DNA of 64,000 bases, from positions 1 to 64,000 of the forward strand of contig CAKTNP010000004.1 in assembly GCA_934589155.1 (NCBI GenBank), in the 5' to 3' direction. Both the position numbers and the translations under genes were made by a program. Origin of the DNA: an uncultured Oscillospiraceae bacterium (GTDB lineage: Bacteria > Bacillota > Clostridia > Oscillospirales > Oscillospiraceae). Positions 25,038 through 32,990 of the stretch are shown here, in pieces. How positions within the stretch are numbered: position 1 is the stretch's first letter; each line of letters opens with the position of its first letter. The notes beneath the pieces were generated by a model. It did no database searches and was not told the origin of the DNA. It saw nothing but the letters and a program-made list of their open reading frames with translations.

Positions 25038-25066
25038 TTTACTTTTTCCCCGGAGGCCGGTATAAT
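25038..25066 (+). promoter_or_regulatory. Promoter of lepA-hemW
   Basis: TATAAT (25061-25066) with a weak TTTACT at 17 bases (25038-25043), about 50 bases before lepA. Confidence 0.55.
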
Positions 25067-25114
25067 GAGATATTGAGAAAATCTGCGGGAATCCCCCCTT
25101 TTGAGGTGACGACT

Positions 25115-26923
25115 TTGACTGACCTTTCTAAAATTCGGAACTTTTCCATCGTGGCCCACATTGACCACGGCAAGTCCACCCTGGCCGACCGGCTCTTGGA
25201 GCAGTGCCAGGCCGTGGAGCAGCGGGAAATGGAGGACCAGATCCTGGACAATATGGACCTGGAACGGGAACGGGGCATTACCATCAAGGCCCGGGCCGTG
25301 CGGCTGAACTACACCGCCCAGGACGGGGAGACCTACGCCCTGAACCTGATCGACACTCCGGGCCACGTGGACTTCAACTATGAGGTGTCCCGGTCCCTGG
25401 CGGCCTGCGAGGGAGCCGTTCTGGTGGTGGACGCCAGCCAGGGCGTGGAGGCCCAGACCCTGGCCAACGCCTACCTCGCCATTGACGCGGGGCTGGAGGT
25501 CCTGCCCGTTATCAACAAGATCGACCTGCCCGCCGCCCGGCCGGAGGAGGTCAAGGCCGAGATCGAGGACATTATCGGCATCCCCGCCGAGGACGCCCCG
25601 GAGATCTCCGCCAAGAACGGCATCAACATCCCCGCCGTGCTGGAAATGGTGGTTCAGGGAGTCCCGGCCCCCCAGGGGGACCGCTCCGCTCCCCTGAAGG
25701 CCCTGATCTTTGACAGCCAGTATGACTCCTATCGGGGGGTCATCGTCTACATGCGGGTGAAGGAAGGTACCGTAAAGCCCGGCATGGACATTAAAATGAT
25801 GGCCACCGGCGCCGTGTACAAGGTGGTGGAGGTGGGCACCATGAGTCCCCTTGGTCTGATCCCCGCCGACGCCCTAGGGGCCGGAGAGGTGGGCTATCTC
25901 ACCGCCTCCATCAAGACCGTGTCCGACACCCGGGTGGGCGACACCGTCACCGAGGCTCTGCGGCCGGCGGAGGAGGCTCTGCCCGGCTACCGGACCGTCC
26001 AGCCCATGGTATTCTCCGGCGTGTACCCCGCCGACGGCAGCAAGTACCAGGACCTGCGGGACGCCCTGGAAAAGCTGAAACTCAATGACGCCTCCATGAC
26101 CTATGAGCCGGAAAGCTCCGTGGCTCTGGGCTTCGGCTTCCGCTGCGGCTTTTTGGGGCTTCTGCACATGGAGGTCATCCAGGAGCGGCTGGAGCGAGAG
26201 TACAACCTGGACCTTATTACCACTGCCCCCAACGTGATTTACAGGATCACCAAGACCGACGGCACGGTCCTTATGGTGGACAACCCCCTGAACTATCCGG
26301 ACCCGGCGGAGATCGAGCTGGCGGAAGAACCCTTCGTCAAGGCCAGCCTCATCACCCCCCAGGAGTACGTGGGTAATATCATGGAGCTGTGCCAGGAGCG
26401 CCGGGGGGAGTTCAAGGATATGACCTATCTGGACAACACCCGGGTGGAGCTCCACTATCTCATGCCCCTCAACGAGATCATTTATGACTTCTTCGACGCC
26501 CTGAAATCCAGGACCCGGGGCTACGGCTCCCTGGACTATGAGCTGGACGGCTACCGGCCCAGCAAGCTGGTGAAGCTGGACATTCTCCTGAACGGGGAGA
26601 TCGTGGACGCCTTGAGCTTCATCCTCTTTGCGGATAACGCCTATCCCCGGGCCCGAAAGATCTGCGAAAAGCTGAAGGACAACATTCCCCGGCAGATGTT
26701 CGAGATCCCGGTCCAGGCCGCCATCGGCGGCAAGGTCATCGCCCGGGAGACCATCAAGGCCCTGCGGAAGGACGTGCTGGCCAAGTGCTACGGCGGCGAC
26801 ATCACCCGGAAGAAGAAGCTGCTGGAAAAGCAGAAGGAGGGCAAGAAGCGGATGCGGACCTTCGGCACGGTGTCCGTCCCCTCCGAGGCCTTTATGGCCG
26901 TGCTGAAATTGGACGAGGATTAA
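25115..26923 (+). CDS. lepA: Elongation factor 4 (LepA)
   Basis: A ribosome-associated GTPase that acts on stalled or mis-translocated ribosomes. I chose TTG 25115 (reads [21 protein letters not shown]), preceded by GAGGTGACGACT; this gives 602 residues, the normal LepA size, whereas the open frame to 24872 would run through the hsp20 terminator and lepA promoter. G-domain motifs are [17 protein letters not shown] and NKID; the C-terminal LepA-specific domain with [16 protein letters not shown] is present. hemW follows 15 bases later on the same transcript. Confidence 0.95.
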   Translation: MTDLSKIRNFSIVAHIDHGKSTLADRLLEQCQAVEQREMEDQILDNMDLERERGITIKARAVRLNYTAQDGETYALNLIDTPGHVDFNYEVSRSLAACEGAVLVVDASQGVEAQTLANAYLAIDAGLEVLPVINKIDLPAARPEEVKAEIEDIIGIPAEDAPEISAKNGINIPAVLEMVVQGVPAPQGDRSAPLKALIFDSQYDSYRGVIVYMRVKEGTVKPGMDIKMMATGAVYKVVEVGTMSPLGLIPADALGAGEVGYLTASIKTVSDTRVGDTVTEALRPAEEALPGYRTVQPMVFSGVYPADGSKYQDLRDALEKLKLNDASMTYEPESSVALGFGFRCGFLGLLHMEVIQERLEREYNLDLITTAPNVIYRITKTDGTVLMVDNPLNYPDPAEIELAEEPFVKASLITPQEYVGNIMELCQERRGEFKDMTYLDNTRVELHYLMPLNEIIYDFFDALKSRTRGYGSLDYELDGYRPSKLVKLDILLNGEIVDALSFILFADNAYPRARKICEKLKDNIPRQMFEIPVQAAIGGKVIARETIKALRKDVLAKCYGGDITRKKKLLEKQKEGKKRMRTFGTVSVPSEAFMAVLKLDED

Positions 26924-26938
26924 AAAGGAGGCAGTTTT

Positions 26939-28135
26939 ATGCCGATCATGCTGCAAAAACAACCGAAAAAGCCTCTTGGCATTTATATTCATGTACCCTT
27001 CTGCCGGAGCAAGTGCCAGTACTGCGACTTTTACTCCCTGGGTGGCAGCCGGGACCGGGGCCTGATGGAGGGCTATCTGGAGGCCGTGTGCAAGCACATC
27101 GCCGAGGCCCTGGCCCTGGCCCCGGACTATGAAGTGGACACCATTTACTTCGGCGGCGGCACCCCCACCTTCTTCGGGGCCGAGGGCCTCAGCTCCATTC
27201 TCTACGCCATCCGCCGGAAGATCGACGTGAGCTCCAACGCGGAGATCACCTTTGAGGCCAACCCCGACAGCGTTACGGACCAGATGCTCCGGCGGCTGAA
27301 GGCCGAGGGCTTCAACCGGGTATCCCTGGGGGTCCAGACCGACAACGACGAGCTGCTGAAAAAACTGGGACGGCCCCACAACTACGCCCAGGCGGTGTCC
27401 GCCGTCCGGGCCATCCGGAAGGCCGGGTTCAAGAACCTGTCCCTGGATCTCATGTACGGCCTGCCGGGTCAGACCCTGTCCGACTGGAAACGGACTCTGC
27501 AGCACGTGCTGGAGCTGGAGCCGGACCATATGTCCTGCTACGGCCTGAAGGTGGAGGAGGGAACTCCCCTGTGGGAGATCCGGAATTACAGCAACCTGCC
27601 CGGGGACGACCAGCAGGCGGATATGTATCTGGCCGGGGTGGAGATCCTGGAGCAGGCGGGCTACCGGCAGTATGAGATCTCCAACTTCGCCCGCCGGGGC
27701 TGCCGGTCCCGGCACAACCTCAAATACTGGACCGGCGGGGAGTACCTGGGCTTCGGCCCCTCCGCCAGCTCCGATTTCGGCGGCAAGCGGTTCACCATCG
27801 CCCCCAACCTGCCGGGGTACATCAAGGGCATCCAGAAGGGCGGCCCGGTGCTGTCCGAATGTCAGGATATGCCCATGAAGGAACGGGCCGGGGAGTATGT
27901 GATGCTGCGGATGCGGACCACCCAGGGCATAAACGCCGAGGAATATGAGAAAAAATATCTGCTGCCCTTCGCGCCCCTGGAAGCGGTGCTGGAGACCTGT
28001 CTCCAGCGGGGCCTGGCCCGGTGCCGGGAAGGGGAATGGAGCCTGACGCCTAAGGGCTTTTTGGTGTCCAATGCCATTATTTCGGACCTGCTCATCGCCC
28101 AGGAGAACTCCACGCCCCTGGCGAGAAGGCATTGA
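26939..28135 (+). CDS. hemW: HemW radical-SAM haem chaperone
   Basis: A radical-SAM protein resembling HemN but acting as a haem-binding chaperone rather than as coproporphyrinogen dehydrogenase. The cluster motif CxxxCxxC is C-RSK-C-QY-C near residue 22, followed by FGGGTPTFF (SAM binding) and the C-terminal HemN domain; the missing extra N-terminal region argues for HemW. 398 residues; AAAAAGGAGGCAGTTTT lies just before the ATG. The lepA-hemW pairing is widespread in Firmicutes and supports the call. Confidence 0.93.
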   Translation: MPIMLQKQPKKPLGIYIHVPFCRSKCQYCDFYSLGGSRDRGLMEGYLEAVCKHIAEALALAPDYEVDTIYFGGGTPTFFGAEGLSSILYAIRRKIDVSSNAEITFEANPDSVTDQMLRRLKAEGFNRVSLGVQTDNDELLKKLGRPHNYAQAVSAVRAIRKAGFKNLSLDLMYGLPGQTLSDWKRTLQHVLELEPDHMSCYGLKVEEGTPLWEIRNYSNLPGDDQQADMYLAGVEILEQAGYRQYEISNFARRGCRSRHNLKYWTGGEYLGFGPSASSDFGGKRFTIAPNLPGYIKGIQKGGPVLSECQDMPMKERAGEYVMLRMRTTQGINAEEYEKKYLLPFAPLEAVLETCLQRGLARCREGEWSLTPKGFLVSNAIISDLLIAQENSTPLARRH

Positions 28136-28140
28136 TTTGA

Positions 28141-28216
28141 TGTAGGGGCGCCGCCGCCCGTGGGGCTATCAATTTCCCCCGCATTTGTAGGGGCCGATGC
28201 CCACATCGGCCCCTAC
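28141..28216. repeat. GTAGGGGC-type hairpin repeat
   Basis: GTAGGGGCCGATG (28187-28199) pairs perfectly with CATCGGCCCCTAC (28204-28216). A related partial copy (TGTAGGGGCGCC) starts at 28141. A related shorter hairpin is at 28634-28654 and another at 37850-37878, so this is a dispersed family. Confidence 0.7.
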
Positions 28217-28700
28217 GGGTGTGGAAATCCCGGGTATGCAGTCAAAGCATAAAAGCATTTTTTATAGAACAATGACGCTTCGTGTTGCAAATAACCCTCA
28301 CGCAGCCTTTGAAATCCTAGGTGGAGGGGCGATTCTGTTTACGAAATCGCCCTAGAGTTAGGCCGGGTAATCTCTCCGGGTTTCGGAGGGAGGGATTGTT
28401 AAGGGCGGGGCGTCTGCGTCGGCACAAACTCCATATCCCTCGTGCCGACTTTTCGGTGAAAAGTCAGCCCTCGTCCATTTCGTTGCGCCTCCTTTCCCAT
28501 TCGGTCCCCGGAGGGGCCGAATGGGTCCCTGATTGCCCCTCCCTTAACCACGTCTTTTCCCCATTTCTGCGTGATCAGAAATGGGGCCGTCGGAGACACG
28601 TTCCCCTGGCGGGAACCGGAAGGTTTGCATGGCGGGCCGATGCTCCATCGGCCCCTACGGATACAATTTCGATGGCGCAAAGCAAACCCAGCGGTAAAAT
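28217..28700. repeat. Hairpin-rich non-coding region
   Basis: This stretch between hemW and the CCA-adding gene holds a chain of stems: GACTTTTC/GAAAAGTC (28447-28465), CCCATTCGG/CCGAATGGG (28496-28525), CCCCATTTCTG/CAGAAATGGGG (28559-28586) and GGGCCGATG/CATCGGCCC (28634-28654). A minus-strand open frame of 134 codons (28399-28803) runs through all of them and into the next gene's start; I do not regard it as a gene. The region looks like a composite dispersed repeat. Confidence 0.6.
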
Positions 28701-28772
28701 TCAATTCCGCTACCGGAGCGGACCTTTGAAATACACAAAAACCCCAACATTCCCAGGAAAGGAGGACACCCC

Positions 28773-30092
28773 ATGGAGCTGCAAATTCCGGCCTATGCCG
28801 CAAACCTGATGAAAAAACTGGAACAGGCCGGCTATAACGTCTGGGCCGTAGGCGGCTGCGTCCGGGACAGCCTCCTGGGCCTTACCCCCCACGACTGGGA
28901 CCTATGTACCTCCGCCCTGCCGGAACAGACGGCGGCGGTGTTCTCGGACCTTCCCCTGATCCGAAACGGGGAAAAGCACGGCACCATCGCCGTGTGCACC
29001 CAGGGGCAGGTGGTGGAGATCACCACCCTGCGGTCCGAGGGAAGCTATACCGACGGCCGCCACCCGGACTGGGTGAAATTCGTGCCGGACCTGCGGCAGG
29101 ATCTGGCCCGCCGGGACTTTACGGTGAACGCCATGGCCTGGAACCCCGCTGGCGGCCTTCAAGACCCCTTCGGCGGGGCCCGGGACCTGAAAGCCGGGAT
29201 CTTGCGGGCCGTGGGAGACCCGGAGACCCGATTCCGGGAGGACGGCCTGCGGATCCTCCGGGGTCTGCGGTTCGCCGCCCGGTTCTCCCTTTCTATCGAC
29301 CCGGAGACGGGCCGGGCCATGAACGACTGCGCCGGGCTGCTCCGGAAAATCGCCGTGGAACGGATCTATACGGAGCTCATGGGCTTTCTGCCCCGGGCCA
29401 CGGCAGGCCTTCTCTGCACTTATGCCCCCGTCATTTGCGCCGTGATCCCGGAGCTGGCGCCTGCCGTGGGCTTTCAGCAGCACAACCCCCACCACAGTCT
29501 GGACGTGTACTGCCACATTGCCCATGTGGTGGAGGCGGCTCCACCTGCGGAGGAGCTGCGGCTGGCGGCCCTGCTCCACGACGTGGGCAAGCCCCGGTGC
29601 TTTACCCGGGATGAAAACGGCGTGGGCCACTTCAAGGGCCACGCCCAGGTGGGGGCGGAAATGGCTGGGGAGATCCTGGACCGGCTCCGCTGCCCCGCAA
29701 AGCGGAAGGAACGGGTGGTGACCCTCATCGCCTATCACGGCTCCTGCCGGAACACCACGGAAAAGGCGGTCCGGCGACTCCTACGAAAGCTGGGGGAGGA
29801 CATGACCCGGGAGCTGCTGGAGCTGGACCGGGCGGACTGCCACGGCAAGCCTACCGACGACCGCCAGGAGGTTTTTGACCAATTTGAAGAGGTTTTGAAT
29901 CAGGTTTTGGCGGAAAAGCCCTGCTTTTCCCTGAAGGATCTGGCGATTTCCGGCCGGGACCTGATGGCTCTGGGCCTGGCCCCCGGTCCGGACCTGGGCC
30001 GGATCCTGAACACGCTCCTGGACCGGGTGGCGGAGGGCAGCCTGGAAAACGACCGGACCCTTCTGCTGGAGGAGGCCCAGCGGCTCCGCTGA
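28773..30092 (+). CDS. cca: CCA-adding tRNA nucleotidyltransferase with HD domain
   Basis: Adds or repairs the 3'-CCA end of tRNAs. The 439-residue protein has the class II nucleotidyltransferase head (AVGGCVRDSLLG, then HDWDLCTSA with the catalytic Asp pair, and RRDFTVNAMAW), the neck and body, and a C-terminal HD domain with LAALLHDVGKP near residue 270. The HD domain in some homologs gives phosphatase or phosphodiesterase activity. The start has AAAGGAGGACACCCC upstream. It stands alone, downstream of the hairpin-rich region; no clear promoter could be picked. Confidence 0.93.
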   Translation: MELQIPAYAANLMKKLEQAGYNVWAVGGCVRDSLLGLTPHDWDLCTSALPEQTAAVFSDLPLIRNGEKHGTIAVCTQGQVVEITTLRSEGSYTDGRHPDWVKFVPDLRQDLARRDFTVNAMAWNPAGGLQDPFGGARDLKAGILRAVGDPETRFREDGLRILRGLRFAARFSLSIDPETGRAMNDCAGLLRKIAVERIYTELMGFLPRATAGLLCTYAPVICAVIPELAPAVGFQQHNPHHSLDVYCHIAHVVEAAPPAEELRLAALLHDVGKPRCFTRDENGVGHFKGHAQVGAEMAGEILDRLRCPAKRKERVVTLIAYHGSCRNTTEKAVRRLLRKLGEDMTRELLELDRADCHGKPTDDRQEVFDQFEEVLNQVLAEKPCFSLKDLAISGRDLMALGLAPGPDLGRILNTLLDRVAEGSLENDRTLLLEEAQRLR

Positions 30093-30129
30093 GGTGCAGA
30101 ATTTTACGACTTTTGTGCAGAAAATTTCA

Positions 30130-30157
30130 TTGCTTTTTCCGGGGACGCCGCTATAAT
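30130..30157 (+). promoter_or_regulatory. Promoter of galE
   Basis: TTGCTT (30130-30135), 16-base spacer, TATAAT (30152-30157), about 60 bases before the galE start. Confidence 0.7.
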
Positions 30158-30218
30158 GGGTAGCGAACAGGAAAACAAGCCAAACCGCCCTGGGCGGAAA
30201 AGATTAGGAGGGTTCACA

Positions 30219-31241
30219 ATGGTGATTCTGGTAACCGGAGCCATGGGCTACATCGGCTCCCACACCTGCCTGGAGCTTTTGAAGGCAGGCTATGACGTGG
30301 TGGCTGTGGACAATCTGGTCAACAGCAGCGAGGAATCCATCAACCGGGTGGAGCAGCTCACGGGCAAGACCGTAAAGCGCTACATTGCCGACGTCTGCGA
30401 CGAGAAGGCCATGGAGCGGATCTTTGACGAGACGGATCCCGCCTGCATCATCCACTTTGCCGGGCTGAAGGCCGTAGGCGAAAGCGTTCAGAAGCCTCTG
30501 GAATACTACGACAACAATCTGAATTCCACCATGACCCTGTGCCGGGTCATGGGCAAGCGGGGCAATCGGAACATTATTTTCTCCTCCTCCGCCACGGTGT
30601 ACTCCGCCGACAACGAAATGCCCCTGAAGGAGACCAGCCGCACCGGCGGCTGCACCAACCCCTACGGCTGGACCAAGTACATGACCGAGCAGATCCTCTC
30701 CGGCGTGGCCCACGCGGACCCGGAGTGGAGCGTGACCCTGCTGCGGTACTTCAACCCCATCGGTGCCCACGAAAGCGGTATGCTGGGGGAGGATCCCCGA
30801 GGGATCCCCAATAACCTGATGCCCTATATTTCCCAGGTGGCCATCGGCCGCCGGGAGCGGCTGTCCGTCTACGGCAACGACTATCCCACCCCCGACGGCA
30901 CCGGCGTCCGGGACTACATCCACGTGGTGGATCTGGCCCGGGGCCATGTGGCGGCGGTGGAATACACCCTGCGGCACAAGGGCGTGGAGGTCTTCAACCT
31001 GGGCACCGGCACAGGGTACAGCGTCCTGGACATCGTGAACACCTTCATGGAAGTGAACCATGTGAACATTCCCTATGTGATCACGGACCGGCGGCCCGGC
31101 GACATTGCCACCTGCTACGCCGACCCCACCAAGAGCCGGGAGGTCCTGGGCTGGGAGGCCACCCACACCCTGGCGGATATGTGCCGGGACACCTGGAACT
31201 GGCAGAAGAAGAACCCCATGGGCTACGGCGCGCAGGACTGA
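30219..31241 (+). CDS. galE: UDP-glucose 4-epimerase
   Basis: Interconverts UDP-galactose and UDP-glucose with bound NAD. This extended short-chain dehydrogenase of 340 residues has the Rossmann motif TGAMGYIGSHT at the N-terminus, Ser/Tyr-x3-Lys catalysis in SSSATVYS and NPYGWTKYMTE, and the C-terminal NLGTGTGYSVLD block. I chose ATG 30219 (AGGAGGGTTCACA before it); the frame upstream to 30156 overlaps the promoter. It is separate from galKT, so it probably also serves cell-envelope sugar supply. Confidence 0.95.
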   Translation: MVILVTGAMGYIGSHTCLELLKAGYDVVAVDNLVNSSEESINRVEQLTGKTVKRYIADVCDEKAMERIFDETDPACIIHFAGLKAVGESVQKPLEYYDNNLNSTMTLCRVMGKRGNRNIIFSSSATVYSADNEMPLKETSRTGGCTNPYGWTKYMTEQILSGVAHADPEWSVTLLRYFNPIGAHESGMLGEDPRGIPNNLMPYISQVAIGRRERLSVYGNDYPTPDGTGVRDYIHVVDLARGHVAAVEYTLRHKGVEVFNLGTGTGYSVLDIVNTFMEVNHVNIPYVITDRRPGDIATCYADPTKSREVLGWEATHTLADMCRDTWNWQKKNPMGYGAQD

Positions 31242-31267
31242 CCGCAGATTCCCCCCAATGCACGCAA

Positions 31268-31301
31268 CAAGACGCCCGCGGCCAAGTGGGCGTCTTGTTT
31301 T
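31268..31301 (+). terminator. Terminator of galE
   Basis: CAAGACGCCC (31268-31277) pairs with GGGCGTCTTG (31288-31297), followed by TTTTGTCTTT. Confidence 0.9.
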
Positions 31302-31338
31302 GTCTTTGGCCGCCTATGGGCATTTGCCCCGCAGACGC

Positions 31339-31378
31339 AAAAAGATCCGCAGAGGAAACTTTCTCTGCGGATCTTTTT
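31339..31378. terminator. Bidirectional terminator at the end of the opp operon
   Basis: GATCCGCAGAG (31344-31354) pairs with CTCTGCGGATC (31363-31373) and is flanked by A and T runs on both sides, so it can stop transcription from galE and from the opposing opp operon. Confidence 0.9.
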
Positions 31379-31767
31379 TATATCACATAATACAGCACCA
31401 GGGTAATGACCGCCGGAACGAAGAAGGTCAGGCCGGCCAAAAGGGGCCCCGCCGGGCTCTTCCGCTTGGCGGTTTTCCGGTCCTGGTATTCCCGGAAGGT
31501 CTCCTCCCGGGCGTTTCCGATGCTGGCCCCGGGCACATGGGTGTGGAACACGCTCTTGACGCCGTAGGTCATTACATCGAAGGTCCCCTGGTTCCGGCAG
31601 AACACCAGACCGCCGTAACCCAGAAGCAGGACCCCCGGCACAAAGAAGCTGTCGCAGATCCGCCGCAGCAGTTCGTCGGAGCCCTGGGAATTCAGCACAA
31701 AGGTCAGGATCCCAAAGGCCAGGCCCACCGCCAGGTTGATCAGATAGCTTTTCCGCCTGGGCTTCAT
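31378..31767 (-). CDS. DUF3899 membrane protein
   Basis: A 129-residue protein with hydrophobic segments at about 8-25, 42-58 and 107-129 and a polar loop between; it fits DUF3899, a family of small Firmicute membrane proteins without known function. The start overlaps the end of oppF by four bases (ATGA), so it is the last gene of the opp operon. A role in the transporter is possible from position only. Confidence 0.75.
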   Translation of the reverse strand: MKPRRKSYLINLAVGLAFGILTFVLNSQGSDELLRRICDSFFVPGVLLLGYGGLVFCRNQGTFDVMTYGVKSVFHTHVPGASIGNAREETFREYQDRKTAKRKSPAGPLLAGLTFFVPAVITLVLYYVI

Positions 31768-32990
31768 TTTGCCAGCTCCTGCTGATACCGGGCAAACTCC
31801 GCGTCATTGCACATGACGAAGTGGCCGGGTTCCACCTCCCGGAAGCTGGGCTTGTCCACGGTGTAATCATGCTCCGCCAGGGGGTTGTAGGTGATCCGCT
31901 GACGGGTCTTTTCGTAGATGGGATCCGGCAGGGGAATGGCGGAAAGCAGAGACCGTGTATAGGGGTGCAGGGGATGGGCAAACAGCTCGTCGGAGGTGGC
32001 CATTTCCACCATCTTACCGAAGTACATGACGCCGATCCGGTCGGAGAAGTACTTGACCACGGACAGGTCGTGGGCAATGAACAGCAGGGTCAGGCCGAAC
32101 TTCTCCCGTAGCTCGTTCAGAAGATTGATGACCTGGGCCTGAACGGACACGTCCAGTGCGGACACGGGCTCGTCGGCAATGATGACCTCCGGGTTCATGA
32201 TAACGGAACGGGCCACGCCGATCCGCTGCCGCTGGCCGCCGGAGAACTCATGGGGATACCGGGTGGCATGCTCGGGCACTAGGCCAACCAGCTCCAGCAT
32301 TTCGTTGACCCGCTGGTTGATGACCTTCTCGTCCCGCTCGCCCTGGATCACCAGACCCTCTGCAATGATCTCCCGAACGGTCATACGGGGATCCAGAGAG
32401 GCAATGGGATCCTGGAAGATCATCTGGATCTGGGTCACCAGCTTGGTCTTCCGTGCCTTGCGCATTTCGTTTTTATACTCGGCGGAGAGCCTGGTCTTTT
32501 CCTCGCCCTGGGCCTTTTCCAGAAGGGGCTCATACTTGGCCTTCACCGCAGCCATCTGCTGCCTGGCATATTCCTTGTCGCAGTTCTTCTGGTCGTGGTC
32601 CGCCTGCTTCATGAGAGCCCGCTGCTCGGCGATGGTCGTCTCCATCTGGGCCTTCAGCTCCTGGGCCTGCTCGGGGTGGGCCTTGGCCCCCTCCTTGTAG
32701 TCCGCCCGGGCCTTTTTCATGGCGTCCTGGTAGGACCGCTTGCCGGCGGCAATGCGGATGCCCTTGAAGTAGACGCTGCCGGAGGTGATATTGTACAGCT
32801 TGATGATGGACCGGCCGGTGGTGGTCTTGCCGCAGCCGGACTCGCCCACCAGGCCGAAGACCTCGCCCTTGTGGATCTCGAAGCTGACATTGTCGACGGC
32901 CTTCAGCTCGCCGCCTTCCATTTTGAAATACTGGCAGAGGTTCTCCACCTTCAGAAGAACTTCTCCCTGATTGGGCTGCTTATTGGCCAT
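31764..32990 (-). CDS. oppF: Oligopeptide ABC transporter ATP-binding protein (OppF-like) with 100-residue insertion
   Basis: One of two ATPases that drive peptide uptake. Walker A is GESGCGKT (49-56), Q-loop Q193, signature FSGGQRQR (249-256), Walker B VIIADEP (269-275), H-loop H307; the C-terminal oligopeptide/dipeptide region follows. Normal OppF has about 310-330 residues; this one has 408 because a charged, Lys/Glu/Ala-rich helical segment of about 100 residues (about 84-182) sits between the Walker A region and the Q-loop. The catalytic motifs are all intact. It overlaps oppD by 11 bases. Confidence 0.92.
   Translation of the reverse strand: MANKQPNQGEVLLKVENLCQYFKMEGGELKAVDNVSFEIHKGEVFGLVGESGCGKTTTGRSIIKLYNITSGSVYFKGIRIAAGKRSYQDAMKKARADYKEGAKAHPEQAQELKAQMETTIAEQRALMKQADHDQKNCDKEYARQQMAAVKAKYEPLLEKAQGEEKTRLSAEYKNEMRKARKTKLVTQIQMIFQDPIASLDPRMTVREIIAEGLVIQGERDEKVINQRVNEMLELVGLVPEHATRYPHEFSGGQRQRIGVARSVIMNPEVIIADEPVSALDVSVQAQVINLLNELREKFGLTLLFIAHDLSVVKYFSDRIGVMYFGKMVEMATSDELFAHPLHPYTRSLLSAIPLPDPIYEKTRQRITYNPLAEHDYTVDKPSFREVEPGHFVMCNDAEFARYQQELAK

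Noticed and set aside
24980-25114. LepA start at 24872, extending the protein by 81 residues
   Set aside because: That frame crosses the hsp20 terminator and the lepA promoter; TTG 25115 has a ribosome site and gives the normal LepA length.
25874-28132. A 752-codon minus-strand open frame opposite lepA and hemW
   Set aside because: Same cause: it spans two well-supported plus-strand genes and their spacer, has no ribosome site, and shows no domain.
28141-28700. CRISPR array
   Set aside because: The stems are palindromes of differing sequence and spacing, not identical direct repeats with uniform spacers.
28399-28803. A 134-codon minus-strand open frame in the hairpin-rich region
   Set aside because: It runs through several perfect hairpins and overlaps the cca start, with no ribosome site. 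Its sequence reminded me of hypothetical proteins called in related genomes, which would be expected of a dispersed repeat, not a gene.
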